64,000 nucleotides of DNA from Colius striatus (lineage: Eukaryota; Chordata; Aves; Coliiformes; Coliidae). Positions 26,601-38,078 of the stretch are shown here, one piece after another. The position numbers and the translations under genes were made by a program. A model generated the notes under the pieces. The model was not told where the DNA came from, ran no database searches, and saw only the letters and a list, made by a program, of their open reading frames with translations. Location of the stretch: contig NC_084789.1 of NCBI RefSeq assembly GCF_028858725.1, forward strand, positions 41,385,594-41,449,593. Reading direction: 5' to 3'. How positions within the stretch are numbered: position 1 is the first letter of the stretch; each line of letters starts with the position of its first letter.

Positions 26601-28724
26601 AAGCTGGCTCTGTGCCTACCCAGGACCTGCTACATCTGCTCTCTCTGGGCTGCAGGTCTCGTGCTCTCTGAGCTTTTAGGTGATGCCTGTTTATGTGTCT
26701 GAGCACTTTAGTCTTTTATGTTTATCAGGACAGGCCCTGGTGGGATCAGGTGGGTGCCACCACCCTTGTTTCACAGAGAGGGGCCTGCCATCTGCCAGAT
26801 TCCTCCCCTGGGTTCTCTAAGGTGTTCTCTCAAAAGGTGGGTCTCTATTCAGCTGGTTTGCAGTGCTTCTTGCCCCCTGATCCATCACTGCACCCTCCTC
26901 CAGACCAACCAGCCAGCCACTCTGAAAGCTGTTCTGAGGCAGAATTGTCCCATTGGGATTCAGAGCAGGTTTATTGTCATTGCACACAATTGGAACTAAC
27001 TGTGTCTCTGGCTGTTTATTCTGCTTCAGAGAATGGGAAAGTGGCTGTGGAGTACAATTCCTCCCAGGAGGAGCCCATGGACTCCTTAACAGAAGAGGAA
27101 CTGAAGGGGCTTGTTCAGGTAAAAGCAGATGTTTCTCTTTTACACTGTGTGTTTACAGCTAAGGCTTGGAGATGGAGTTGGTAACTCCTACAGCCTCCTT
27201 TTATGCAGCAATGACCTCAACTTAGATCCCAGGAAATAAATGCATCTTGGAATTATAGAATCACAGAATTGTTTTGGCTGAAAAGCCCTTGAAGCTGCTG
27301 CAGTCCCAGCCCTGCCCTCACCCTGCCCAGTCCAGCACTCCCCCATGGCCCTCAGCACCTCAGCTCTGTGTCTTTGGGATCCCTCCAGGGCTGGGCATTC
27401 CCCAGCTCCCTGGGCAGCCTGGCACAGGGGCTGACACCCCTCTCAAAAGCTCTGCCTCAGCTCCAATCTCAACCTCCTGAATTGTACAGTACACCAAGGT
27501 TGTAAAGCTCCTACCTTTTTGGGTGCAGAAGTGCAGGTGTATTTTAGATGGCACAGGAAAGTGAGCAGTTAGGGTCCAGGACTGTTGTGATGCAGGTGAT
27601 ACATCTCTCACAGTCTCCAGCACTGCTTATAGAATCTGTGAGAGTGGAAATCCCAGTAAAGCCACAGTGGGTGAAGCCAAATGATTCTTTAATGAGTTCT
27701 TAAATAAATCAAACTCCCCCCAGGTAGAAATGCACTTCATAAACTTCTCCTTACCCAGAGGGAAAAGATTGTCTCATCAGGGCCTGTCCTGAGAAGCAGA
27801 ACAGACTGAAGTGTTCTGATACCATAACAGGCACCACCTGAAAGCTCAGAGAGCACAAGACCTGCAGCTCAGAGAGAGCAGATGTAGCAGGTCTTGGATA
27901 GGCACAGAGCCAGCTTCTGTGCCATCCCTGCAGGGATCTGCCTTCGGAGGCCACAGTGGTGCCTCACTGAGCACAGGGTCCAACTCCTGCACAGAGGAAG
28001 CGTCTGACCAGCCTCGTGACACACTGTTCCACTGGATGACACTCAGTCACCTCATGTCCACAGGCACAACTCTCTCCCTTTCTTCCTGGAGAGCAGCAGT
28101 AAGACAGGAGTACTTTGGAGTGTGAAATAACTCAGATATTGTTTTGAAACCCATTGAGAAAACACAGCTGCTGCTGGTTTGTTCCCTCCTTGTGCTTTCC
28201 TCTGGCACAGCCCCTTCTGTCTGACCTCTTGCAAGCCCACAGAGGGCTGACCTAACCTGTAATGACCAGAAAAGAAGGGAGTAGCAAAGTGAAACAGAAA
28301 GCTTCTGCAACTCCAACCTCTCTTGAAGCAGAAGAGCCAGCCCTGCCCTCCCCTTGCTGCCTCACCTCCCCTGGGCTGCTGCGTGGGAGGGAATCTGCGC
28401 TTGCTCTGCTCAAGGCACCTTCCAGAAGAGGAACAGACAGGGATTTGGAAGGACTTGCTTGGGAAGAGAGTGCTTGGGTGGCCTTTTAAGTTCATTGCCT
28501 CGTGATGTCAGTCTTTCCAAAGCAGAAACATTCCTGAGTTGATGTTGTTTCCAGGTGCAGAGGGGTGAAGCTGAACTATGGTGCAGAGAAACACGTTTAC
28601 TGCTGGTTTCTCTTCCCAGGTCAACGAATTGTCCTTGCAGGAGTTTGAGCTCGAAGAAGAAGAAGTTTTGTCTGCTCTCAGTTTGGATGAGGAGCTCCCT
28701 GGCTGGGAGCTGCCATCTAATTAG
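23685..28724 (+). CDS. RDM1: RAD52 motif-containing protein 1
   Basis: Seven exons: 23685-23771, 24602-24781, 25141-25263, 25410-25572, 26056-26154, 27030-27118 and 28620-28724, giving 281 residues (human 284). Residues about 15-95 form the RRM-type domain (TLLVWGL, LYSVRAHSNAAVA, CYAIIKFYSA). The RAD52-like motif follows (LALNSTKCQELANHYLGFNG), then YLCAVELVLP and a Lys-rich helix (SRKAQKLAAGKALSSAFQK). The end is acidic (LQEFELEEEEVLSAL). RDM1 binds DNA and RNA and was linked to cisplatin response in chicken DT40 cells. All joins are GT-AG and in phase. CR1 copies lie in introns 1 and 6. An inverted repeat brackets exon 6. Confidence 0.95.
24232..24476 (+). mobile_element. CR1 LINE fragment in RDM1 intron 1
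   Basis: Forward CR1: CTGGAACACAAAAAGTTCC, AACATGAGGAAAAGCTTC, GCTGCCCAGGGAGGGTGTGG, then CCTTCCAACCCCCACCATTC and TGTGATCCTATAG at the 3' end. Least diverged of the short copies. Confidence 0.95.
26596..26745 (+). repeat. Left arm of inverted repeat, RDM1 intron 5
   Basis: Begins CACAGAAGCTGGCTCTGTG and ends TCAGGACAGGCCCTGGTGGG. Its reverse complement recurs at 27774-27921 with roughly 85-90% identity by eye. I do not recognise a repeat family. Confidence 0.9.
27249..27478 (-). mobile_element. CR1 LINE fragment in RDM1 intron 6
   Basis: Reverse-strand CR1 starting ATTATAGAATCACAGAATTG, then GAAGCTGCTGCAGTCCCAG and CTGGGCAGCCTGGCACAGG. Ends near CAATCTCAACCTCC. Confidence 0.93.
27774..27921 (-). 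repeat. Right arm of inverted repeat, RDM1 intron 6
   Basis: The reverse complement begins CACAGAAGCTGGCTCTGTG and matches the arm at 26596-26745. RDM1 exon 6 and a CR1 fragment lie between the arms, about 1.0 kb apart. Confidence 0.9.
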
Positions 28725-28857
28725 TGCAGCTCTGCCTTCCCCTGGTTTCCCAAAGCTCTGCAGGGTTGGGGTAGGACTGAAAGCCGAAGGCTGTGCAATG
28801 ACACGTGTGTGTCACAGCCAGTGGTGCTTTTCTCTCCAAGCAGCAGAAGAAATGGGC

Positions 28858-28863
28858 AATAAA
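28858..28863 (+). terminator. RDM1: Polyadenylation signal, RDM1
   Basis: AATAAA (GGGCAATAAAGC) 134 bases after the RDM1 stop codon. Confidence 0.85.
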
Positions 28864-30073
28864 GCTACTGTTACTAAAATTAAACCCCAAAATAGATCTA
28901 TATACACATACATTGGGTTTGGAGAAGAGGAGGAAGTGTTTTCCTGTCAACTTATCCAGGTCAGCTATATATGGAAGGCAGCTTAACAGCGTGATTATTG
29001 TTTAGACAGCACAACAAACAGATGTGCAGAGCACTCCTGGAAGAAGAAAAGGAACAAGGCCTCCCTGCAGGAGTTCAGGTTGGCTGAGATCAGCAGGAGG
29101 AGATGTCTTACCAGCAGGAGTAGCTGTGGTGCTGAGGCACAGAACAGTGTGGCTCAAAGCGAAATTCCCTTTCAAGGAGGAAGCCAAAGTCTCAGGATGT
29201 GTTGAGCCCCAGCTAGAAGTAGTTGGGGTGTTATCTTTGTCTCATTTCAAACAGGGGTTTTCATTAATGGAGTCAGATGTTGGAACCTGGTGTGATGGAT
29301 GAGTGGAGCCCAGAGGCAGCACGAGGAGTGGGAAGGGGCAGCAAGCTACCTGCATCCTGAGGAGGTGTGCTGGGGGTAAATGCTTATTTGATAACAAACC
29401 CCTGCTCAGATTTTCTGACCTCTCTTTTGATGCTTGAAAACTGGGAGAGCTCAGGGAAGAGCCCCAGGAGTGATTTGAGATCCCTCTTGAAATGAGTGTG
29501 ACCTGGTTCATTTCACAAACAGAAGGAGAAGGCTCTGTTTTGCTGAGGGGCTCCTCCTGACGCTCCTGCTGGTACTGTCCTCTGCCTATCCCTCAGACCT
29601 CTGCTCCCCAGCACACCCCTTGCAAACATGCTTTATTCCTCCTCAGTTTGAGGCTGCAGCCAGAGCAGAGCAGGGTGCCAGAGAGGCAAACTGCAGCTCT
29701 CATTTCCCCAAATCCAACCGAGCAGGAGGCTGCTGCCCTTTCCCACAGAGCCTGGATGACTTTCAGTTGACCTCAAGCTAACAAATGACCTCCCTTGCTC
29801 TGCTTATCCAACACTTTTTGAGGTGAGAACCACCTGGAGCAAAGCAAATGCTGCCCATGCCTTGCATATCCAGATGAGTCCTCCCTCTTAGCAGAGAAAC
29901 AAATGTGCAACCCCAGACTGTCACGTGGAAGTGCACTGAGCTCTCTGCCTCTAACAGTGCCTGGAAGGGAGCAGAGGAACATTCAGGGGTGGGTTTTTGC
30001 TCCTTGAAGTTCATTTTTTCACAGATTTGTAGGGTTTCCTGTGTGGTTCAGACAAAGGAAGTGTGAAACAAGA

Positions 30074-30160
30074 ATGGCAAGGTTTGCCCTGCTCTCTGCC
30101 CTCTGCTTGGCCGCCGTCACGCTCTCGTTTCTTATCTTAAAGGCTAAGAGACAGAAATAA
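30074..30160 (+). CDS. Small open frame resembling a signal peptide (doubtful)
   Basis: A 28-codon frame, ATG to TAA, reads MARFALLSALCLAAVTLSF and then a short basic tail. It looks like a signal peptide or a single membrane span. There is no good donor site after the hydrophobic part, no flanking exon and no known homologue that I recall. Chance is the likeliest explanation. Confidence 0.12.
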   Translation: MARFALLSALCLAAVTLSFLILKAKRQK

Positions 30161-32267
30161 ACCCCTCAGAGCTTTAGTGCCCAGACTGCCTGAGCCTGAG
30201 AGGAGCCACAGTTACAGTCATTTCTCCACACAAACCTCAGGTCAAAGATAAAAATACTACTTGTGTGGGACAAGCTGACAGCAAGGGAAGCCCTGCTGTG
30301 GATTTGGCTCGTGAGGGTCATGGTTTGGGTTCCACCTCTCTTGTTATTGGAGAAGCTGAAATGAGAGAGGTGTCCCAAACTCCCCTCTCTGCTCATATAT
30401 GCAGATCACTGTAAGTATCTCAGCTCCAGCCCCATGTGTGATGGGGCTTATTGAGTGTGGCCCTCACCTGCTTGTGTTTCACCCCCAGAAAGGGAGGCTT
30501 TGTGTTTCCCAGCATGCACATGGGCTTGGAAGGAGCCAAGTCCAGGCTGGGTTTGGCCTTTCTGGAGCTGCTGCTGCAGTGAGTGAGCTTCAGGGCTGCC
30601 TCTAACCCTTGTCTCAAGCTGGGGAATGGTGGAAAACAAAGTAGTGCCAGTGGAGAAACAGGCCTCCAGCCACACTCCCCTTCCATGAGGCTGAAAACTG
30701 AGCTCCCTAAAGTACTGTGGAGACTGCACGTGCAAAGACCTTCCTCCCACCACTCAGCTGCCTCCCTGGGAGCTGCAGACCCCATCTCCTACAGAAGAAA
30801 GCTCATGCTCTAATCTGAGATGCCTCATGTCTGCCCAGGATTAAGCTGATTGCTCAGGCTCCCTGTATTGCTCATGGAGAGGAAGAGGCACTTCCCATTC
30901 ATCCGAGGGATCCTGGGAACCTGAGGAGGGGATGAATCACTCCCCAAAGAGATTTCCCCTTCTGTTTGCTGCAGAACAAGCCTGGGCAGCTGCTTGGGCT
31001 GAGACAAGGAACCTTTAGATTGCTAAACCTAGGCCAGGTGTCTACAAGCCTGTCCCAGCAGAGCTGTGCATGGCAGTGGAGTTGAGGTTTCCCTTTCACG
31101 TGCCCTTTCCACACTTCCACATTTGCTGTAACCTTTTCACTGAAAGGGATGTAGAAGGGAGGAACTGAGAGAAAAACTAACCATTTTGGTCACATGTGTG
31201 TCTCTGAGCCTTCAGACAAGTGCTGGTCATGTTGTTGTGGCTGCCTGCAGCAAGCAAAGCCCTGATGGCACAGGGGAAGGCAGGCTGCAGCTGTACCTGG
31301 CCATCCAGGTACACCCTCAGCTGCTCAACTGTGCCTGCACACAGAATCTTCCCTGTTACCAGAGAAGATAATCAAGCCCTCAAATCATTCAGGTGGCATC
31401 TGAGCTAGAAAAAACCCCCAAATCTCTGAGGTGAAAGCTCCCCCTGCTCAGGAAGGTTACAGCAGGTTACACAGCAGAGAGCCAACAGCAGAGCCACACA
31501 AGGCCTGAAACCAGAGCTGTGTGACACACAGTGGCACAGCAAATGGGAGTAAACATGACAGTGCAAGTGCAACCAGTGTTCTGTGCTCTGCCTTTAGCAG
31601 GGATTTGCTTTGCAATGAAACCCTGGCCATGAGGAACAGGCCTTGGAGCTCCTTCCCTTTTGTTTTGGCAGCTCCTTCGAGTTAGGAGAGTTTCTTTCTA
31701 GGGTATTTCCTGAAGGCTGTTTGCATTTCTGACCCTTTCTGTGCTAGAAAGCCTCCCTGTTATTTTTAGAACCGTGACTAAATGTCTCCTGCTCAAAAGC
31801 TGGCAGAGCTGAGGAGATCAATGCAGAGGGCTGCATGGCCCACAGCAGGGTGAGAGATCCCAGCCTGCTTGTCTGCAGCCACACCAGCAGCCATTTCTCC
31901 AAGGCTCATTGTATCCTGGGATAGAAATAGATTAAGCACATGTGCACTTCATTTCCTCTCCTTGACAGGTTTAGGGGAAAAAGAGAGAACAGCAGTTTCC
32001 TGCCTGTTCTACCTTGGATTTGCATATTTCCTCCCAATCCATACTGCTGTGCTCCAGCTTCCTGTGGGACAGGCACAAGTCATCCCTGTCCCCAGAAAGC
32101 TTGGTGGAAACCTCAGCACACAGATCTGGAGCAGCACTTGCCAGGGGAGGCAGTTCTTACAGAGGCTGTGGAGTGTCACCAGGTCTAAAGGTAGATGAGG
32201 GAGGAACTCCACAGTGAGCAAGAGCACCTAAAGGGTGAATGCCAACAGGATGGGGTGACACTTTGCT

Positions 32268-32548
32268 TTGTGGTGGCCAGTGGCAGGACAAAGGGTAACC
32301 AGGCACAGGCTGGAACACAAAAAGTTCCCCTGGCACAGGAGGAGAAGCTCCTTTGGTGCTGAGGTGAGGGAGCCCTGGCCCAGGCTGCCCAGGGAGGGTG
32401 TGGAGGCTCCTCAGGAGGTTCCCAACCCTACCTGGACACGTTCCTGTGCCCCCTGAGCCAGGGGAATCTGCTGTAGCAGGGGCTGGGACTGCAGCAGCTC
32501 TGCAGGGCCCTGCCAGCCCCCACCATGCTGGGATTCTGTGGTTCTGTG
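32268..32548 (+). mobile_element. CR1 LINE fragment
   Basis: Forward CR1: GTGGCCAGTGGCAGGACAAA, CTGGAACACAAAAAGTTCC, CCAGGCTGCCCAGGGAGGG, then CCCACCATGCTGGGATTCTG at the 3' end. Confidence 0.95.
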
Positions 32549-35500
32549 CCTCTAAGAGCACATTTGCTGTCTGTGAAGTACAGAACCTCCTTGAACCAGC
32601 ACCATGTTCAAACAGCAGCAGTGGGAGCCCAAGGGGATAGATAAGAAAGAAACACTGAAGATAAGAGAGTTTATGGACAGTGGAAATATGGAAAAGGAGG
32701 CTCCACAATGACATCCAAGTCCTGAGGGCAATGGGGGAAGAAAAGAGAAGGTGTGAGCTGAGGAGGAATGAGAGATGTTGTGTTTTCCAGAAGAAACACT
32801 TCTGGGCTTTTGCTCTTTGAGCTGGAGATAATCAAGACCTGATGTATTGTGTGAATGAGCCCAGGAGCATCTGTTCCTGCCTCCAGCCTTCATCCCAGCC
32901 CCTTCCTCAGCACTCAGCCAGTGTTTTTCTCTTCAGGCTGAAATTTCCTATGTTTGTTCTCCACTTGAAAGGAAACTCTTTGGGGAGGTGCTGAGTCGAA
33001 ACTGCTCTGCCAAATCCACATCTGCCATCTGTAACAGTCAGCTGGATCCTCCCCCACCACAAACCCACCCCTCACCCAGTCAGGAGCTAGCTCTCAGGAT
33101 GGAATCATTATTCCCACATTAACAGAGATTTGTGTGCCTTGCTGTGAGGAGAGCAGAGATCCAGGAGCAAACCTGACTGCTCTCCCAACCTCATTGTGCC
33201 AGAGGCAGAAAGACAAGAGGGCTTTGAAGCATTTGGTTAGAAGTGGGTCCCTCTGTGAGCAATCACCAGGGCCCTGGGCTTGTTCTTGGAGCAGAGTTCT
33301 GGTCATGCCACCTGACATTTTGATGTGTTATTTTCAGGGAGCTGGATGCAACAGAAGTGACTCAGCAGATGCTGCTCACACTGCTCCTGACAACAGCCCT
33401 CCTGGAAACACTGTGAGTAGCCAGGGACTGGCTCCCAGCTGAAACAAGGGGGTGTGCTTGGGAAACAAACCCACCCAGTAACCCCAGTAAGCTTAAGGCT
33501 TGTTATTTACTTCTGAGAACCTCTCAAACTCACCTGCTCAGAAGCAGGACTTCACCTTTCCCACAGGGTTGTTTTAACTGAAGGTGGGGGGATGTTTCTC
33601 TTTCAGGTTGTATTTTGGGACTAGTTCCAGCTTCTAAAGGTAAACCCAGCACCTGGATGCCACAGGACAAGCCTGTCTTCTGCTTGAAACCTCCCTCAGA
33701 AATGAGGGGAACATCTTTTGTCTGTTGGGATTTCCTTTTCCAGCCACAGTGATTCTCTGAGTGGGGCTGAGGGGGAGTTTCCCAGAGCTGTAGATGAAAT
33801 GGAAGCAAACTGTGTGTTACCCAGGTTGGATTCACAGGCATGATGATGGGGATTTTCTTCTCCAGCAGCCTCTTATCTTTAGCAACCATGCCAGTGATAG
33901 GGCCTGCTGCCTCTGCCAGGGGAAACACACCACCCAAACCCTGGGGAGGACCAGCAGGTTCCACATGAGAGCCACCAGTGCTCCCCAGTGTGCTAAGCTC
34001 CCTGAGGATGTCAACAGAGGCATCAAACCTTCCCTGATTTCCTTTAGCTTCAGGAGATGCTGTAGCTTAGTCCCATTTGAGAGGTTCCCAGGCAGCATTG
34101 GCCACCTGAGTGGCATCAGTCCAGCCTGGTGGCTCATGGCCAGGCCCAGGGACACTAGATCTGGGCAGACTCTAGAGGAGCATCACTCATGTGAGGCCTT
34201 TAAATCAGGCCAAAGGCCAGTGCAGGAAGCACAGATGGGACATGGGAGACATCAGCCTGTGCTCCCTGAGACACAGGCACAAAAAGTTCTCCTTTGAGCA
34301 CATGACTTGGAAAAAACAAAGTTGCTGGTGATTACAAGTATCTTCTGTGTCAAATAGTATCTTGAGGAGGAATAGCTTGCTGGGCTAAACAAACACAGGA
34401 GCTTCCAATCCACACAGCACATCTAGCCAAGGAAACCATGCCTGCCCACTTCTGCTCCCAACCATTGGAAGGCACCATCTGCTCATAAAGCCCCCAAAGT
34501 TCCCCTGACAGCCTCCTGAGCCTCTCCAGTGCCACTATACCTTGAGCAGTCACAGCTCAGCAGCACAAGGGGTCCAAGACACAGCACAGACATGGCCAAA
34601 GGGTCTGGCAACATTGCTGAGCTGCACCTCAAACCTGCCCCATACACTGCAAAGCCCAAGATGCCTAAGCCTGGATGCTCCTAGGCAGGCTCTGCAGGAA
34701 CCTCCTGCAAAGCACCATGTGTTGGAGGGAGGCTGGGATACACAGGTTCCAGCACTCACCTGAGTGAGCTCAGAAAGCTGCCTGGTCCCTCTGCTCCCCA
34801 TGTGCAGGAGACGAGGACAGTGTCCCAGTCTCCCCTGCGGGCTGTGAGGTGACACCGAGCACCGTTACTCTCTCGTGCAGCGTGAGCAACGTGCTGTCCT
34901 GCTCAGTCTTTGCTCAGGGTATGTCATCCTATTCAAAGCTGAGACAAGCTGCACTTCTGCAAACAGAGGTTTTCAGGGTCCCCAAGGAAGTCACTTTCAA
35001 ACTGGATGTGGACAAATGAGCCTGACCTCACCAGGAGCCTGGGGAGAACAGGCTGCTGAGCCATTTAGGGCTAAGACACTTGAAGGGATTTCTGTGTCAA
35101 ATTTCCTCTCATTTTAACAGGGATTAATAAAAAACAAAGGCCCAAATACCTTTGTAATCTACAAATACTCTTGCTCATGTCAGCCTGCATCTGGCATGAA
35201 GCTCTCTGCACAGCAGGATCAGAGATAAGGTCGTGTTTGCAGCCTTGGTGGAGGACTCTTAAAGACTTATCCCACTGTGCAGACCCAGCCTGTGCCCTTT
35301 CCATGCCAGGCCAGGAGCCCTCTGGGGCTGTTTGCATTGCTCTGGGTCAAATGCTCACATCTTCCCCCTCAGCCTGGGTGATGGGAGCAGAGCTCTCTGT
35401 TCTCAGGGGCTCACTCTGGCTGCAGATTGTTGCAGGCAACAACCCAGAGGCGTTTGAGCGTGAAGCCCCGAGTTTCCTGAGCGCAGGGAGAAGGGCTCAT

Positions 35501-37067
35501 GGGGACAACTCATCAGGGACAAACACCCTGTCTTTGGGTATTCTGCTTTCCAGGCTTACTCTTGAGTTTAAAAGCTTGATGGTGATTCTGACAACTCAAC
35601 TCTGGCTCATGTGGGGCTGTGGGATACTCTGACAGCAAATCCTTTCCTTGTTTCACACCGATCCAAACACAGCCCTGGGAGACACCAGAAAAGCAACAGC
35701 TATCTGTTGTGCCCCACTGAGAGAATCTGATTGATTTAACAAGACTTTCCCTGTCTGCAACACATCCAGCACTCAGCTCACACACTCCCTGCTCTCACAG
35801 AGCAGCTCCTGCTGCTCCAGGGAAACCTTTGGCCCTGTCTTTTGGCAGCGAGCTCCTCGTGACGCCGAGTCACTGATCTGCTCTCTTGGTGTTTTACAGC
35901 TCACACAGATGCTCTGGCAGAGACAGAAGGAGGAATGATGGAAGCAGAACAATGCAGCAAACTGAACACACCAGCTCAAGCCCCAGGAGCCTTCCTTCAG
36001 AGACCACAAAAGGGTAACACTTGGGTTCTCCTGAGCCTGCCCAGCACTGGTGGGGATCTCAGCAACCCCAAGGGTCACATTGCCAGGACAAGTCCACCTT
36101 CCCCTCAGCACCTCTGCAGGCAGGAGGGGGTAAAGCCAGTCAGGAGCTGATGGTGATGCTGCACAGCCTTCAATGCACGGGCTGGACCAGTGGAACTGGT
36201 AGAAGGAAACTGTTTTCTAGCAAAGGGACTGGTGTCTGAGCTCCAGAACAAACTGCACGAGGCTCAGAGTGTGGTGGCTGTGAAAAACACCATCTCACCC
36301 CTGCTAATGCCTGCAGGACCAGGGGCACCACATTCCAGCTGTGGAGGGAGAGACAAGCATGGGCTGGCTGGCAAAGGAGCATGACTTAGGTCTGAACCAG
36401 GCAGCACAAAACCCCTGGGAAGCAACTGGCAGGTTAAACCTCACTGACAACATGCAGGCATCACAAACATGCACAGCTCCTTGAAAACACCCCCTTCCAC
36501 TCTCCCCAGCAGAGAGTGTTTAGCCTGGTCTTGAGGCCTCAAAACTAATCCAATGCTGTGGGAGAGACCAGGAAAACTCATGGGACAGGAGCCATGGAGG
36601 ATGCAGAGGAAGCACTGCCTCCAAGGCAGGACTACAGAAGCACAGGCAGGGGGACAGCCTATGCCTGAATAAAAGGAACCTGCTTTTCTACAAGAGCAAT
36701 GTCTGACACACTGACAGAGAGGAAAGCCCAGCAGAGACTAAACACAAAGCAGCATTTTCTGTGTAAGCTGTGGGATAACAGCAGCCTTCCCCCTGCAAAG
36801 GGCATGTCAGAGGTGTTCTGTGGCATGGCCCTGGCCAGGGGGTGGGCAAGAGACCCACAGAGAAGGGAGGAGAGATACTGGATGTGTCCTTCTGGATTAC
36901 AAGGAACCAAAGGAGCAACACTTTCCTTCTCTCCCAGTGGCAACATCTGCAGTGACAGGCTCTGGTGTGTGTCAGCATCTGTCTCATGGAGGTAAGCTGA
37001 TAACTGCTTTGACAGACAGCTGTCACTCAAGCTGGAGCACACAGGGCAGGGCTGTGCCTTCAGGAGA

Positions 37068-37190
37068 AGGGGTAACAGGCACAGGCTGGCACACAGGCAG
37101 TGCCCCTGGCACAGGAGGAGAAAGTCCTTTGGTGCTGAGGTGAGGGAGCCCTGGCACAGGCTGCCCAGGGAGGGTGTGGAGGCTCCACAT
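37068..37190 (+). mobile_element. CR1 LINE fragment, truncated at both ends
   Basis: Forward CR1 from GGGGTAACAGGCACAGGC to GCTGCCCAGGGAGGGTGTGG, stopping before the usual 3' end. Confidence 0.85.
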
Positions 37191-37808
37191 GCATCAGGGC
37201 AAAGATGGCACAATGGTGGAGCAATGAGGAGGCAGCGTGCCCACAGAGTCTCAGCCTCCCTGCAGGACCCTTCCCCTCAGGGAAGCCAAAAACAAGCCTT
37301 TTGATTCTCTCAAAGCCTACCCATCCATTTCAGCCTGGGGTTAAGCAGGAGGGGAGTACCCTGCAAAGCCCTGCACTGATAAGAGAGGCAGACATAAACG
37401 TTGGTGAGATTAGGAGAGCTCTGGGAGTTGAGGTCATGCTGGAGGCAGGGAGAAGCAGGGAGCTGGGAAGTGAGGATGGGCCCTTCCTAGAAATGTGGCT
37501 GCTGGCACAGACTTGCACATGTATGTAAGAGGCAGGGGTGAAGGAAGCACCTTTTAGCCTCCTTACAAATCTTGATGTTCTGAGTCTCCTTCAGCAGTTT
37601 GCTCCCAAAACCCTGCAGCCAAAGCACCTGCAGATCACACCCAAGAGTCCCCAACCCCCAAAGCAGCAGTAAATCACACCCCTGCTGTTCCACGAGCAAG
37701 TCCTTACCCTGAGCAACACCTAATCCCCAGCCACGTGGCCCTGGCTGCTGGAGACTCCCCACTGTGCCTTTCAGACACGAAGGCTCCCGCGTGGTCTGCA
37801 CATGCGGG

Positions 37809-37950
37809 TGTGTGCACAGTGTGTGTGTGTGTGTGCAATGCACGCGTGTGTGTGTGTGTGTGCAATGCACGCGTGTATGTGTACAGTGCACGTGTGTATG
37901 TGTGCAATGCACGTCCGTGTGTGTGCAGTGCACGTCCGTGCGCGCCCCCG
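37809..37950. repeat. GT-rich array with GTGCAATGCACG modules
   Basis: Runs of (GT)n alternate with TGCAATGCACGCGTGT, TACAGTGCACGTGTGT and TGCAGTGCACGTCCGT modules. It is almost entirely alternating purine-pyrimidine and ends about 60 bases before the PLEKHM1 CRE. Open frames over it are repeat artefacts. Confidence 0.9.
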
Positions 37951-38010
37951 TGCGCGGCTGCCAGCCCCTTGCACAAGCGCGCGAGCCTCTGTGCACACGC
38001 ATGTGCGCGG

Positions 38011-38078
38011 CGCGGTGACGTCACGAGGGGCGGGGCGTGCGCGCACTTCCGGGTTCCCCGGGCGGCGGCGCGGAGCCG
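38011..38078 (+). promoter_or_regulatory. PLEKHM1: PLEKHM1 CpG promoter and non-coding exon 1
   Basis: A compact CpG-rich promoter without TATA. It has a perfect palindromic CRE TGACGTCA (38016-38023), a GC box GGGGCGGGGC (38027-38036) and an Ets-type ACTTCCGG (38045-38052). A consensus donor GTGAGC begins at 38079, so a short non-coding first exon probably ends at 38078. The first exon is inferred; no other CpG promoter lies upstream of the coding exons. Confidence 0.65.

Larger units (their letters stand above)
28864..37808. other. RDM1-PLEKHM1 intergenic sequence
   Basis: About 9 kb in which I find no conserved protein exon on either strand. It holds two CR1 fragments (listed separately) and one tiny signal-peptide-like frame at 30074-30160. 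There is no CpG island before the PLEKHM1 promoter. A lone exon-like segment with AG and GTGAGT borders lies at about 33339-33412, but it matches nothing I know. Long non-coding RNAs cannot be judged by eye. Confidence 0.55.

Noticed and set aside
33339-33412. Exon-like segment with AG acceptor and GTGAGT donor in the RDM1-PLEKHM1 gap
   Set aside because: Isolated, no conserved protein, no partner exons; splice-like borders occur often by chance.
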